From: Megasphaera_A sueciensis
GTDB lineage: Bacteria; Bacillota; Negativicutes; Veillonellales; Megasphaeraceae
Assembly (NCBI RefSeq): GCF_050219315.1
Contig: NZ_CP116939.1
Span: 248,001 to 312,000, forward strand
DNA length: 64,000 bases
Reading direction: 5' to 3'
Shown here: positions 1 to 8,502 of the stretch, one piece after another
Numbering within the stretch: position 1 is the first letter of the stretch
Layout: each line of letters starts with the position of its first letter
Position numbers and translations under genes: made by a program
Notes under the pieces: model-generated
Seen by the model: only the letters and a program-made list of their open reading frames with translations
The model's database searches: none
Told to the model about the DNA's origin: nothing

Positions 1-254
1 CATATCAAATCTCTCTTGTGCAATAAAAAAAGACACGCAAAAACGAGATAACCAGGAACGTTGTTGTGGACCATATATTCGATTCGTCTTTTATTATATT
101 CATTGCATGGTATTTTGGCAAAGGTTTTCAAACCTAATAATACGCAGATAAAACTTGTCGTATTTTTCTGTATTTACAAATTTATTACATATTTCTGACA
201 TTACGTTTGAATACGTTTTGTATACTAAATCCAGATGTGGAAAGGGGTATGTAT

Positions 255-1739
255 ATGAAAAGACAAATTGTTCCGGGTAAGATGAAGAAATATGCGGCCA
301 GTGTATTGTGTGCACTGACTATTTTTTCGGTTGTGCAAACATTGCCTGTCATGGCTGCGCCTGTTGATAAAACGGTGACGGTAATGAATCGGCAGGCGGC
401 TTCCACCCTGTATTTACAGCGTACGGCTTGGGAACCGGAGGTAAAACAGTCTATCAATGATTTTTTAAAACTCTATGGCAAGCAGTCGGCCAATTATAAA
501 GCTGCGGATCGTCCGTATGCTGTGTTTGATTTTGACAATACGACGTCTGTTATGGATGTGGAGGAACAGCTTATGATCTGGCAACTAGATCATTTGGCTT
601 TTGCCATTGCGCCGAATCAGATGATGGAAGTGCTCCGGACGGGCATTCCGGCGGAAAAGCTGAGTTTGACCTATGGTGCCGATGACGGCGAAGGACGCCA
701 GGTGCGGATTCAGGATGGGATCCGAGATGCGTCGGCTGCATATAGTGTTTTATATAAGCAAGGGCTAGTAACCCCGCAGGGAAAAGAATTTTCTGCAGCA
801 GTAAAAAATAGTCCGGAATTCAAGGAATTTAAGGCTAAAATGCGCTGGCTCTATGATGCGATAGGCGAAACCATGGACGCATCCGTGTCGTATCCGTGGG
901 TAACCTACTGGTATACGGGCATGACGCCTAATCAAGTATATCAGTTGGCGTACCGCTGCGACAGCTGGTATGGTGATCCTGCCAAGGGACAGACATGGAG
1001 TAAGGGTTCCTATCAGAGCCCGGCGGAATTGAAATCGCAGGCCGGCAATGTCAGCGTATCCTATAAATTGGGGATTACCGTGACACCGGAAATAAAAGAG
1101 TTGTATAACGCCTTAAATGAGAATGGTATTGATACATGGATTGATTCCGCATCTCCTCTGGATGTTGTTCGGGCCGCGGTAGATTATTTCCAGATCCCCG
1201 GTGTCGATGGAATTGTCGGTATGACGAATCGCAAGGATCGGCAGGGACGGTATATCAATGCGTACGACTACAAGCTTCATGCCCAGACTCAGGGCGTCGG
1301 CAAATCGCAGACGATCGATTCGGTTATTGCTCCGCGATATAAGGGTCAGGGGCCGGTTTTTACCGCCATGGACTCTCAGGGAGATTTTAATTTCTGTACA
1401 GAATATAAAAATACCAAAGCTGTTCTGGTGTTGAACCGCAAGCGGACAGATGACGCCGCATTATGCGCCGGTATTGCCGTATGGCAGAAAAAGAAAGGTG
1501 TTTCCTTAGCACAGGCTAATAAGAATGGCGATACACTGTATCTCCTGCAGGGCAGAAATGAAAATACCGGAACCTTGTGGCCCGACGATAAGACCTTGTT
1601 GCTGGGCAAAAAAGACAAAGCATATCTCTCTGATAAAGCACAGAAAGTTATTCAGGAACTGGATGCAGGAAAATCGATTGCAGAAGTGCTCAAAGAAAAC
1701 ACGAAATTGAAGGACTATCAGGGCTATAAAACCCGCTAA
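255..1739 (+). CDS. Exported HAD-superfamily phosphatase
   Basis: Predicted exported phosphomonoesterase of the haloacid dehalogenase superfamily. The N-terminus is a Sec signal peptide (basic start, hydrophobic stretch ending in PVMAAP), so it should act in the periplasm or outside the cell. HAD motif I is FDFDNTTS, where the first Asp is the usual nucleophile and the second the acid/base. The layout (DxDNT motif, a long insert with YWYTGM, then a conserved region with SPLDVV) recalls bacterial phosphorylcholine phosphatases, but at about 494 residues it is longer than those, so the substrate is not assigned. The start at 255 follows AAAGGGG at 241-247; in-frame ATGs at 249 and 207 are less well placed. 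It is monocistronic, followed by an intrinsic terminator. A second, unrelated exported HAD phosphatase lies at 54105. Confidence 0.8.
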   Translation: MKRQIVPGKMKKYAASVLCALTIFSVVQTLPVMAAPVDKTVTVMNRQAASTLYLQRTAWEPEVKQSINDFLKLYGKQSANYKAADRPYAVFDFDNTTSVMDVEEQLMIWQLDHLAFAIAPNQMMEVLRTGIPAEKLSLTYGADDGEGRQVRIQDGIRDASAAYSVLYKQGLVTPQGKEFSAAVKNSPEFKEFKAKMRWLYDAIGETMDASVSYPWVTYWYTGMTPNQVYQLAYRCDSWYGDPAKGQTWSKGSYQSPAELKSQAGNVSVSYKLGITVTPEIKELYNALNENGIDTWIDSASPLDVVRAAVDYFQIPGVDGIVGMTNRKDRQGRYINAYDYKLHAQTQGVGKSQTIDSVIAPRYKGQGPVFTAMDSQGDFNFCTEYKNTKAVLVLNRKRTDDAALCAGIAVWQKKKGVSLAQANKNGDTLYLLQGRNENTGTLWPDDKTLLLGKKDKAYLSDKAQKVIQELDAGKSIAEVLKENTKLKDYQGYKTR

Positions 1740-1860
1740 CCGGCTTGGTATAAAAACTGTATATCAAAAAAATGCTGTCAATAAATGAAAAGATACGGCG
1801 AAATACAATTTATGGTTCTATGTCAAATGTTGGGATGACTTAATAGCGAACTACAAATTA

Positions 1861-1906
1861 GGGGCTGTGAAAAAATGAAAAATCATTCTTTCGCAGCTCT
1901 TTTTTT
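1861..1906 (+). terminator. Intrinsic terminator of the exported phosphatase gene
   Basis: A GC-based hairpin of about 17 bp, with arms beginning GGGGCTGTGA and ending TCGCAGCTC, is followed directly by a run of seven T. It ends the transcript of the upstream phosphatase gene. A reverse-transcriptase scrap begins 15 bases downstream. Confidence 0.85.
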
Positions 1907-1921
1907 ACGGGATGGGAAAAT

Positions 1922-2068
1922 ATGGACCCGGCCGGGACGGTGCAAGAAAATCCCAAAATAGAAAGCAGCGTACGAAAACTGGGTATCCCCACGGTCATGG
2001 ACCGGGTAATACAGCAGGCTATCCGACAGATTATGGGCTATGCGGAACAAGACGATGGCTTGTTCTAA
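1922..2068 (+). pseudogene. Remnant of a group II intron reverse transcriptase
   Basis: A 48-codon frame ends at a stop at 2066-2068. Its middle reads RKLGIPTVMDRVIQQAIRQ, which closely matches the block (LGIPTVxDRVxQQA) in the N-terminal part of group II intron reverse transcriptases. Only this block remains: the N-terminal residues do not look like the family and the frame stops soon after, so this is a decayed fragment with no function. It lies just downstream of a rho-independent terminator, a site favoured by bacterial class C introns. No ribozyme sequence was seen beside it. The rest of the 1740-2213 gap is AT-rich and holds only the terminator and presumably the promoter of the next gene. 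Confidence 0.75.
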
Positions 2069-2213
2069 CCAACTAAGCTGTACTTTCTGGAAAATTAAAA
2101 TTTTATATATGATAATGCAGGTTTTGTCAACGTATAATTTGTCAAAAATAGTATTATGCGTTACACTACTACATATGGCATTTTATAAGCTATTTCACGT
2201 ACAGGAGAATATA

Positions 2214-2861
2214 ATGTCTATCATATCACCTTGTTTTACATCCGTCTATGGTCATGCCGAAACGGAATTTACGGTTAAAAAATCACGGTTTATTACGTCT
2301 GCGGCAGAAATTTCTACAGAAGAAGAAGCACGCAGCGTTATTGGAAGAATTCGTAAGCAATACTGGGATGCCAGACATAACTGTTTTGCTTATCGTATAG
2401 GGGATACCGGTTTTATACAAAAATATAATGATGATGGGGAACCGGCAGGAACAGCTGGCCGGCCTATATTGGAGGTATTAACGAAAAGCGGCATTACCAA
2501 TACGGTAATTGTTATAACACGTTATTTTGGCGGTATTAAGCTTGGTGGCGGAGGTCTTATTCGTGCATATAGTCATGCTGCTGTGTTAGGGGTTGAAGCG
2601 GCGCAGATTGCGGATTATTTTCCTTTTATTATTGCTGAAGCTGAATTTGGGTATGCGTTTATTAACTCTCTTGAACGGATACTGCCGGCTTTGAAAGTTC
2701 GTATTATAGACAGAATATTTTCTGATACTGTTTGTTTTCGTTTGGAGATTCCACAAGAAAAGAGTGTGCAGGTACAGGCTGATATCGCTGATTTGACAAA
2801 TGGTACTGCCGTTTTCAAGGAGGATGGGAATGTATTGGTACCTATTATACGAGAAAAATAA
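2214..2861 (+). CDS. YigZ/IMPACT family protein
   Basis: A 215-residue cytoplasmic protein of the YigZ (UPF0029/IMPACT) family, the usual length for the bacterial members. The N-terminal domain carries the family block HNCFAYRIG...NDDGEPAGTAGRPIL and the glycine-rich ITRYFGGIKLGGGGL; the C-terminal part is the ferredoxin-like DUF1949 domain. Eukaryotic IMPACT regulates Gcn2, but the bacterial role is not established. The start at 2214 is set by ACAGGAG at 2201-2207; an in-frame ATG-led extension back to 2040 would run into the intron scrap and is rejected. The gene is monocistronic and ends at a hairpin shared with the converging cstA-type gene. Confidence 0.9.
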   Translation: MSIISPCFTSVYGHAETEFTVKKSRFITSAAEISTEEEARSVIGRIRKQYWDARHNCFAYRIGDTGFIQKYNDDGEPAGTAGRPILEVLTKSGITNTVIVITRYFGGIKLGGGGLIRAYSHAAVLGVEAAQIADYFPFIIAEAEFGYAFINSLERILPALKVRIIDRIFSDTVCFRLEIPQEKSVQVQADIADLTNGTAVFKEDGNVLVPIIREK

Positions 2862-2884
2862 CAAGTTTATTTTTTGAAATATAG

Positions 2885-2924
2885 AAAAAAGCAACTTCAA
2901 CGACTATGCTGAAGTTGCTTTTTT
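2885..2924. terminator. Bidirectional intrinsic terminator between yigZ and cstA
   Basis: A near-perfect 15-bp inverted repeat (AAAAAAGCAACTTCA with its complement, 10-base loop) has A-runs on one side and T-runs on the other. It can terminate both the rightward yigZ-type gene and the leftward transporter gene. Confidence 0.9.
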
Positions 2925-2941
2925 GTTGGAAAAAGATGAAG

Positions 2942-4792
2942 TTAGTGCATTGCAGGTGCTTCAATACCTTCTTTTTCATTTTTAGCTTTTGTTTCTGCTT
3001 CGATTTCTTCACGAGAACGCATATCCTGTGGAACGGTTTTAGAATATTTGATCCAGCTCTTAATCGCTTCTATCATAACGATAGCATCGAGAATCAGCAT
3101 AATAACACTGATAGCTACTAAAAGCCATTTACCGTCAGGGATATAATTATAGAATACATTTTCATAGTCCGCATCGACGGTAATCAAACTCATAATGATA
3201 CAGGGAATCATGGTAACCCATGCATAACGTCCACGACCATGACGATAAATAAAGGAAGTGCCAATAGCCAATGTAACGGCAGCAAGTAACTGGTTGGATA
3301 CGCCAAACAGCGGCCAAATGACGCCGATGTTGCCTTGGAGTACTAAATATCCCCAGCAAATGCTGATAGCAGCGGAGCAAATAATAATACCGGGCCACCA
3401 TTCCGTATCACCGAATTTCGGGGAGAATTTTCCGAGAAGTTCTTGAAGTAAATAACGGCCGACACGAGAACCGGCATCAATCAAAGTTAAAATGAACAGC
3501 GCTTCAAACATAATGCAGAAGTGATACCAGAATCCCATGAACTGTTCCATACCTGGAATTTTGTTAAAGATATCGGCCATGCCGACAGCCAAGGATACAG
3601 CACCACCTGGGCGATGCATAAGATTTTCACCAACTTGTTCGGCTAAGCTGGGTAAGTCTTGAACTTGGATGCCAAGAGCGGCAAATGCGCTTTGAGTGGA
3701 GTTAATAGCAAAATAATCGCTCGGATGAAGACTAGTAGCCGCAATAAGGGCCATCATGGAAATAAATGATTCGGTAAGCATAGCCCCATACCCAATTGGC
3801 AGAATTTGACGTTCGTTAGTCAGCATTTTTGGTGTTGTGCCTGTAGAAATCAAACTATGGAATCCAGAAATAGCACCGCACGCGATGGTAATAAAGACAA
3901 ACGGAATCACAGATCCTTTGATTACCGGGCCGCCGCCTGCGCAGAACTCTGTTAAAGCCGGCATGCGGATAGTAGGAGCTACGATCAGGATACCGACAGC
4001 TAATGCAGCAATTGTGCCGATTTTCATGTACGTAGATAAATAATCACGTGGCGCTAATAACAGCCATACTGGCAGAACGGAAGCAATAAATCCGTAAACA
4101 GCAAGCATGATTTCCAATTGTGTCAAATTGAAAGTAAAATAGGGAGCTAATACGGAACCGGGAATTTCCGAACCATAAAATACAGCAAGTAATACAAGAA
4201 CAACCCCGATAATAGTAGCTTCCTGAATTTTACCGGGACGAAGATACTTTAAATATAATCCAACAAAAATTGCGATAGGAATGGTAGAAGCTACAGTAAA
4301 CGTTCCCCAAGGACTATTAAATAGAGAATTTGCAACTACAACAGCCATGCCTGCTTCTGTGATAATCAAGAGAAATAAGGTGGCGAGCAGTGCACTTATG
4401 CCGGCAGTATTGCTGATTTCGTCCTTTGCAATTTCAGCAATAGACTTGCCGTCGTGACGGACAGAAGCCAATAAAATAACCATGTCATGGACGGCTCCGG
4501 CAAATACAGAGCCAAACAAAATCCAAAGCATACCCGGTAAATAACCGAATTGTGCTGCAATAACAGGACCAACAAGAGGACCTGCACCGGCTATGGCAGC
4601 AAAATGATGACCAAATACGACCCATTTATTAGTCGGTACATAGTCATGTCCATCATCTAAACGGATGGATGGTACTACCTTATACTGGTTTAACGTTAAT
4701 ACTTTGGCAGCAATAAATGAGCCGTAAAAACGATATCCCAATACAAGGAAGCATGCGGTGATTATAACCATATAAACACCATTCATTACCAT
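2942..4792 (-). CDS. cstA: CstA-family pyruvate/peptide transporter
   Basis: An integral membrane protein of about 616 residues in the carbon starvation protein A family. It has many hydrophobic helices and the family signatures GHHFAAIAGAGPLVGPV near the N-terminus and SGFHSLISTGTTPK in the middle, with the C-terminal CstA five-helix region after about residue 350. E. coli CstA and BtsT are pyruvate transporters and CstA is also linked to peptide use, so import of pyruvate or a related small molecule is likely here. The start at 4792 is chosen because AGGAGG lies 8 bases before it; the longer frame to 4873 has no binding site. The gene stands alone. Confidence 0.92.
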   Translation of the reverse strand: MVMNGVYMVIITACFLVLGYRFYGSFIAAKVLTLNQYKVVPSIRLDDGHDYVPTNKWVVFGHHFAAIAGAGPLVGPVIAAQFGYLPGMLWILFGSVFAGAVHDMVILLASVRHDGKSIAEIAKDEISNTAGISALLATLFLLIITEAGMAVVVANSLFNSPWGTFTVASTIPIAIFVGLYLKYLRPGKIQEATIIGVVLVLLAVFYGSEIPGSVLAPYFTFNLTQLEIMLAVYGFIASVLPVWLLLAPRDYLSTYMKIGTIAALAVGILIVAPTIRMPALTEFCAGGGPVIKGSVIPFVFITIACGAISGFHSLISTGTTPKMLTNERQILPIGYGAMLTESFISMMALIAATSLHPSDYFAINSTQSAFAALGIQVQDLPSLAEQVGENLMHRPGGAVSLAVGMADIFNKIPGMEQFMGFWYHFCIMFEALFILTLIDAGSRVGRYLLQELLGKFSPKFGDTEWWPGIIICSAAISICWGYLVLQGNIGVIWPLFGVSNQLLAAVTLAIGTSFIYRHGRGRYAWVTMIPCIIMSLITVDADYENVFYNYIPDGKWLLVAISVIMLILDAIVMIEAIKSWIKYSKTVPQDMRSREEIEAETKAKNEKEGIEAPAMH

Positions 4793-4957
4793 TACTAAAA
4801 CCTCCTTTTTATTACGTTCCAAATATAACATTCTTTTAAAGGAGAAGAAAGCAATTTCGTGTGAATGGAACAAAAAAGGAGATTAACGGAAATATATGGC
4901 TGTGAGTGGAAATATTTATTTTATAAAAATTAATTAATTATTAACAAAATAAACAAG

Positions 4958-5854
4958 TTATTTCAAGTGAAATCCTTGCCATACAATGCGACTGGGAACT
5001 TGGGCGGTAAAAATACCGCTTGCCATAAGGAAACAACCAAATAATTCCCGAAAAGTCAACGTTTCTCCTAATAGTAAGAAGGCGGCCAAAGCACTGAAAA
5101 TCATTTCAAAACTCAATAACAAGGACGCTTCCGTTGCAGCAATGCGGGCTTGTCCCAGAATTTGTAAAGTATAGGCGATGCCTCCGGAAAACACGCCGCC
5201 ATATACCAGAGGCAGCCAAGTGAGTAAAACCATAGACCAAGATAAGGACTCTCCCGTAATTGCAATTGCCAGAAAATTAAAACAAGAACAGACAGCAAAT
5301 TGTCCAGCGGCAAGTATGATTCCCGGATAATATCGAACCAGCCAAGAAACAAGTAAAATATGCAGAGACCAAAAAATAACCCCGCATAATTCCAAGGCAT
5401 CTCCGAAATTCAGTGCTTGTCCATTTGTAGGATATGAAAGAAAATAAAGACCGATGACGGCGACAATACATCCGGTGATATGAGAAAATCGTAAAGGATT
5501 ATATAAAAATAAGCCCAAAATAGGAACAGCAATAATATATAAAGATGTAATAAAACCAGCCTTTGCAACGGTAGTGTAAAAAATACCTATTTGCTGTAAG
5601 GAAGCTCCGGCAAATAAGACAAAGCCCAGCATCGTGCAGGCTATCGGCAGTGACAGATGGGATGGAGTTTTCCGCGAACGCACAAGCAGACTGTTTTTCT
5701 GCCAGATAATCAATGGTAAAAGCGATAGGGAAGCTAATGCGAAACGAATTCCGTTAAAGGAAAACGGACCGATCGTTTCGGTACTTATTCTTTGGGCGAC
5801 AAACGCGGTACCCCAAATAAATGCAGCTAGCAATAATAATAACCTATATTTCAT
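4958..5854 (-). CDS. EamA/DMT-family transporter
   Basis: A 298-residue inner-membrane protein with about ten hydrophobic segments arranged as two EamA repeats. The first begins with LLAAFIWGTAFVAQR, typical of drug/metabolite transporter (DMT) family exporters. Members export amino acids, nucleosides or other metabolites; the substrate cannot be read from the sequence. The start at 5854 follows GAAAGG with good spacing; the next ATG upstream (5869) overlaps that site. It is transcribed away from pncB, and the two share a 221-bp divergent intergenic region. No clear terminator was seen after it. Confidence 0.88.
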   Translation of the reverse strand: MKYRLLLLLAAFIWGTAFVAQRISTETIGPFSFNGIRFALASLSLLPLIIWQKNSLLVRSRKTPSHLSLPIACTMLGFVLFAGASLQQIGIFYTTVAKAGFITSLYIIAVPILGLFLYNPLRFSHITGCIVAVIGLYFLSYPTNGQALNFGDALELCGVIFWSLHILLVSWLVRYYPGIILAAGQFAVCSCFNFLAIAITGESLSWSMVLLTWLPLVYGGVFSGGIAYTLQILGQARIAATEASLLLSFEMIFSALAAFLLLGETLTFRELFGCFLMASGIFTAQVPSRIVWQGFHLK

Positions 5855-6015
5855 GAAATATCCTTTCATAAGTAAAATTTGTACTTATCAAGTATACTAT
5901 ACCATAAAAATATTTTCTACTAGAAAGAAAATATAAAGCAAAACTAAAAATAATACATAATATGTATTATTGTGAAATATTTCACTGTATTTACAGATGT
6001 AAATATTAAAAATCA

Positions 6016-6045
6016 TTGGTCATATATAAATGAATGATGTATAAT
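6016..6045 (+). promoter_or_regulatory. Putative sigma-70-type promoter of pncB
   Basis: TTGGTC at 6016-6021 and TATAAT at 6040-6045 are separated by 18 bases. The -10 box covers the first codons of the longest possible pncB frame (6034), which argues that translation starts further downstream, at the TTG at 6076. Confidence 0.6.
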
Positions 6046-6075
6046 GTATTTAATCATAATTTGGAGGCGAGTCTA

Positions 6076-7527
6076 TTGTATACGAACGCTTTGTTAACTG
6101 ATCTGTATCAATTGACGATGATGCAAGGCTTATTTTTTGAAGGCAAGCATAATCAGCCATGTGTTTTCGACAGATATTACAGAACGAATCCTTTTAAAGG
6201 CGGCTACACGGTTGTAGCTGGATTGGAGCATTTGATTGATTATGTGCAGAATATGCATTTCAGTGATGATGATATATATTATCTGAAGAGTACGAATCTA
6301 TTTAAAGAAAGATTTTTAGATTATTTGAAAGGCGTGCATTTTACGGGTGATATTTATGCGATGCCGGAAGGAACCGTTGCTTTTCCCCAGGAAGTGCTGC
6401 TTCGCATACATACGGCTAAAGATGAATCATTATTGCTGGAAACTGCAATGTCTATGATCATGAATCATGAAAGCTTGATAGCTACTAAAGCACGTCGTGT
6501 TCGAACGGTTGCAGGGAATGATACGCTTATGGAATTCGGATTACGCCGGGCGCAGGGAATGTCGGCGGGTGTTTATGGGGCGCGTTCGGCTATGATTGGC
6601 GGCTTTAACGGTACGAGTAATGTATTGTCTGGAGCTAAATTTGGCATGCCTGTTTTAGGAACTATGGCGCATAGCTGGATCATGAGTTTTCCGTCGGAAC
6701 TGGAAGCGTTTCACGCATATATCCGCCAATATCCCAATAATTTAATACTTTTGGCAGATACATACAATACATTGAAGCAGGGAGTTCCTGATGCGATTAC
6801 TGTATTTCAAGAAATGAAAGATGCTGGGACACTGCCTAAGAAATTTGGTATTCGTCTCGATAGCGGTGATTTAGCTTATCTGTCAAAAGAAGCAAAAAAG
6901 ATGTTTGATGCAGCTGGATTTCCTGATGTTATTATATCGGCCTCAAATGATCTTGACGAGTTTCTTATTTCTGAGCTAAAGCTGCAAGGATGTGCTATCA
7001 ATTCGTGGGGAGTAGGAACACACCTGATAACGGCTGAAGACAGTCCGTCTTTGGGGGGCGTATTTAAACTTGTGGGACAATATGATGGGGATGTGTTTGT
7101 ACCGAAAATTAAGATGAGCGATAATGCGGAAAAAATTTCTAATCCGGGTATTAAAAATGTATATCGTATTTATGACAGAGAAAGCAAAAAAATGAAAGCG
7201 GATATCATTGCCCTTGAAGAAGAAAAATTTTCGACAATAAAAAATCTTCAGCTTGTCAGTGATAAGACACCTTGGCGCTCTCGTGTTATTTATGCTAACA
7301 GTTTCGATGTTTGTCCGATGCTGCAGCCTATTTTTCAAAAAGGGAAGCTGGTATATCATAAGCCTACGTTGGCGGCAATCTGTGATTATGCAGATGAACA
7401 GATACAGACACTTTGGCCGGAATATCTGCGTCTTGTTAATCCAGAGGAAATGTGGGTGCAGCGGAGTTCTAAACTTTCTAAATTACGTAATAGGATTTTG
7501 CAGGAGGAATCGGCAAAATTTATGTAA
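6076..7527 (+). CDS. pncB: Nicotinate phosphoribosyltransferase
   Basis: A 483-residue enzyme that joins nicotinate to PRPP to give nicotinate mononucleotide, the entry step of the Preiss-Handler NAD salvage route. Family marks include TDLYQLTMMQ at the N-terminus, FDRYYRTNPFKGGY, the GTMAHSW block near the active site, and RLDSGDLAYLS in the phosphate-binding half. The length matches bacterial PncB. The start is taken as TTG at 6076, seven to nine bases after GGAGG; the ATG at 6034 lies in the promoter. The gene has its own promoter and terminator. It sits just before a gene set that includes a LarE-type enzyme, whose cofactor in other bacteria is built from a nicotinate nucleotide; a link is only a guess. 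Confidence 0.93.
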   Translation: MYTNALLTDLYQLTMMQGLFFEGKHNQPCVFDRYYRTNPFKGGYTVVAGLEHLIDYVQNMHFSDDDIYYLKSTNLFKERFLDYLKGVHFTGDIYAMPEGTVAFPQEVLLRIHTAKDESLLLETAMSMIMNHESLIATKARRVRTVAGNDTLMEFGLRRAQGMSAGVYGARSAMIGGFNGTSNVLSGAKFGMPVLGTMAHSWIMSFPSELEAFHAYIRQYPNNLILLADTYNTLKQGVPDAITVFQEMKDAGTLPKKFGIRLDSGDLAYLSKEAKKMFDAAGFPDVIISASNDLDEFLISELKLQGCAINSWGVGTHLITAEDSPSLGGVFKLVGQYDGDVFVPKIKMSDNAEKISNPGIKNVYRIYDRESKKMKADIIALEEEKFSTIKNLQLVSDKTPWRSRVIYANSFDVCPMLQPIFQKGKLVYHKPTLAAICDYADEQIQTLWPEYLRLVNPEEMWVQRSSKLSKLRNRILQEESAKFM

Positions 7528-7540
7528 TTTTATGATATCA

Positions 7541-7576
7541 GGGCAGGACGGGATATTCTCGTTTCTGCCTTTTTTA
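7541..7576 (+). terminator. Probable terminator of pncB
   Basis: An imperfect hairpin (GGCAG arm near 7542, CTGCC arm near 7565) is followed by a run of T to 7576. Several mismatches make it weaker than others in the window. Confidence 0.6.
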
Positions 7577-7671
7577 TAGAAAAATACCCTTGTATTGTAA
7601 GATGTGTTTATCTATCTTTACTTGTGATATAATACCTAATACAGAGAATAATAATCGATAGGAGTGAGTAC

Positions 7672-8466
7672 ATGCGTGGTGCAATTGTAGGTGATATAGT
7701 TGGTTCAGTATATGAAGCAAGACCGTATCGCATTAAAACGAAAGAGTTTCCTTTGTTTGTAAAACAATCGCGTTTTACGGACGACACAGTTACCACGGTG
7801 GCTGTAGCGGATGCGTTAATAGAAGCATATAAAGAGAAAAAGGGTCTTAGTATGCCACTTCGCGAAAAACTACGATATTGGTGCCAAAAATATCCGGATG
7901 CGGGGTACGGTCCTTGTTTTAAGGAATGGTTCCAAGCTGAAGCGGCAAAACCATACGGCAGTTATGGCAATGGGGCAGCTATGCGTGTATCACCGGTCGC
8001 ATGGGTCGGACGATCTTTACATGAAGTTCAGTATCTGGCAGAACTTACGGCGGTGGTGACACATGACACACAAGAAGCTATAACCGGAGCAGTTGCTGTA
8101 GCTTCGGCTATTTATTTGGCTCGTACAAAGAATAATAAAGAGAGTATACGTTCATATATACAGCAATACTATTATCCGATGGAACAGACCTTGGATCTAA
8201 TTCGGCCCGGCTATCAGTTTACTTCTAGAACGCAAGAGAGTGTTCCACAGGGCATTGAGGCGTTTTTAGAAAGTGAAAGCGTGGAAAATTCTATCCGCAA
8301 TGCCATCTCCTTGGGCGGCGATAGTGATACACAAGCGGCTATTGCTGCCAGTATAGCGGAAGCTTACTATGGAGGAATACCGCAGGCAGTATGGCAGGGT
8401 GCATGGCAGCGGTTAACACCGGAATTAAAAGAAGTGCTTATTACATTTGAACGTATTTTTAAATAG
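7672..8466 (+). CDS. ADP-ribosylglycohydrolase (DraG) family protein
   Basis: A 264-residue cytoplasmic protein of the DraG/ARH family, whose members remove ADP-ribose from proteins or small molecules using two Mg ions. The dinuclear-metal motifs are present: GAIVGDIVGSVYE at the N-terminus, FTDDTV near residue 37, and LGGDSDTQAA near residue 223. The start at 7672 follows TAGGAGTGAG with normal spacing, and a TATAAT box lies at 7628-7633. It is the first of a tight same-strand set with a RuBisCO-like protein, a LarE-type enzyme and endonuclease III. No matching ADP-ribosyltransferase or nitrogenase gene is nearby, so the substrate is unknown; it could act on a small ADP-ribosyl metabolite. 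Confidence 0.9.
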   Translation: MRGAIVGDIVGSVYEARPYRIKTKEFPLFVKQSRFTDDTVTTVAVADALIEAYKEKKGLSMPLREKLRYWCQKYPDAGYGPCFKEWFQAEAAKPYGSYGNGAAMRVSPVAWVGRSLHEVQYLAELTAVVTHDTQEAITGAVAVASAIYLARTKNNKESIRSYIQQYYYPMEQTLDLIRPGYQFTSRTQESVPQGIEAFLESESVENSIRNAISLGGDSDTQAAIAASIAEAYYGGIPQAVWQGAWQRLTPELKEVLITFERIFK

Positions 8467-8502
8467 CGATATTCTTTTTAATAGGAGAAGGGAGACCATA
8501 GC

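Noticed and set aside
2040..2213. 58-codon N-terminal extension of the YigZ protein
   Set aside because: It is unlike the family, overlaps the intron scrap and has no ribosome binding site; the ATG at 2214 has one.
6034..6075. ATG-led N-terminal extension of pncB
   Set aside because: The -10 box TATAAT at 6040-6045 lies within it and GGAGG points to the TTG at 6076.
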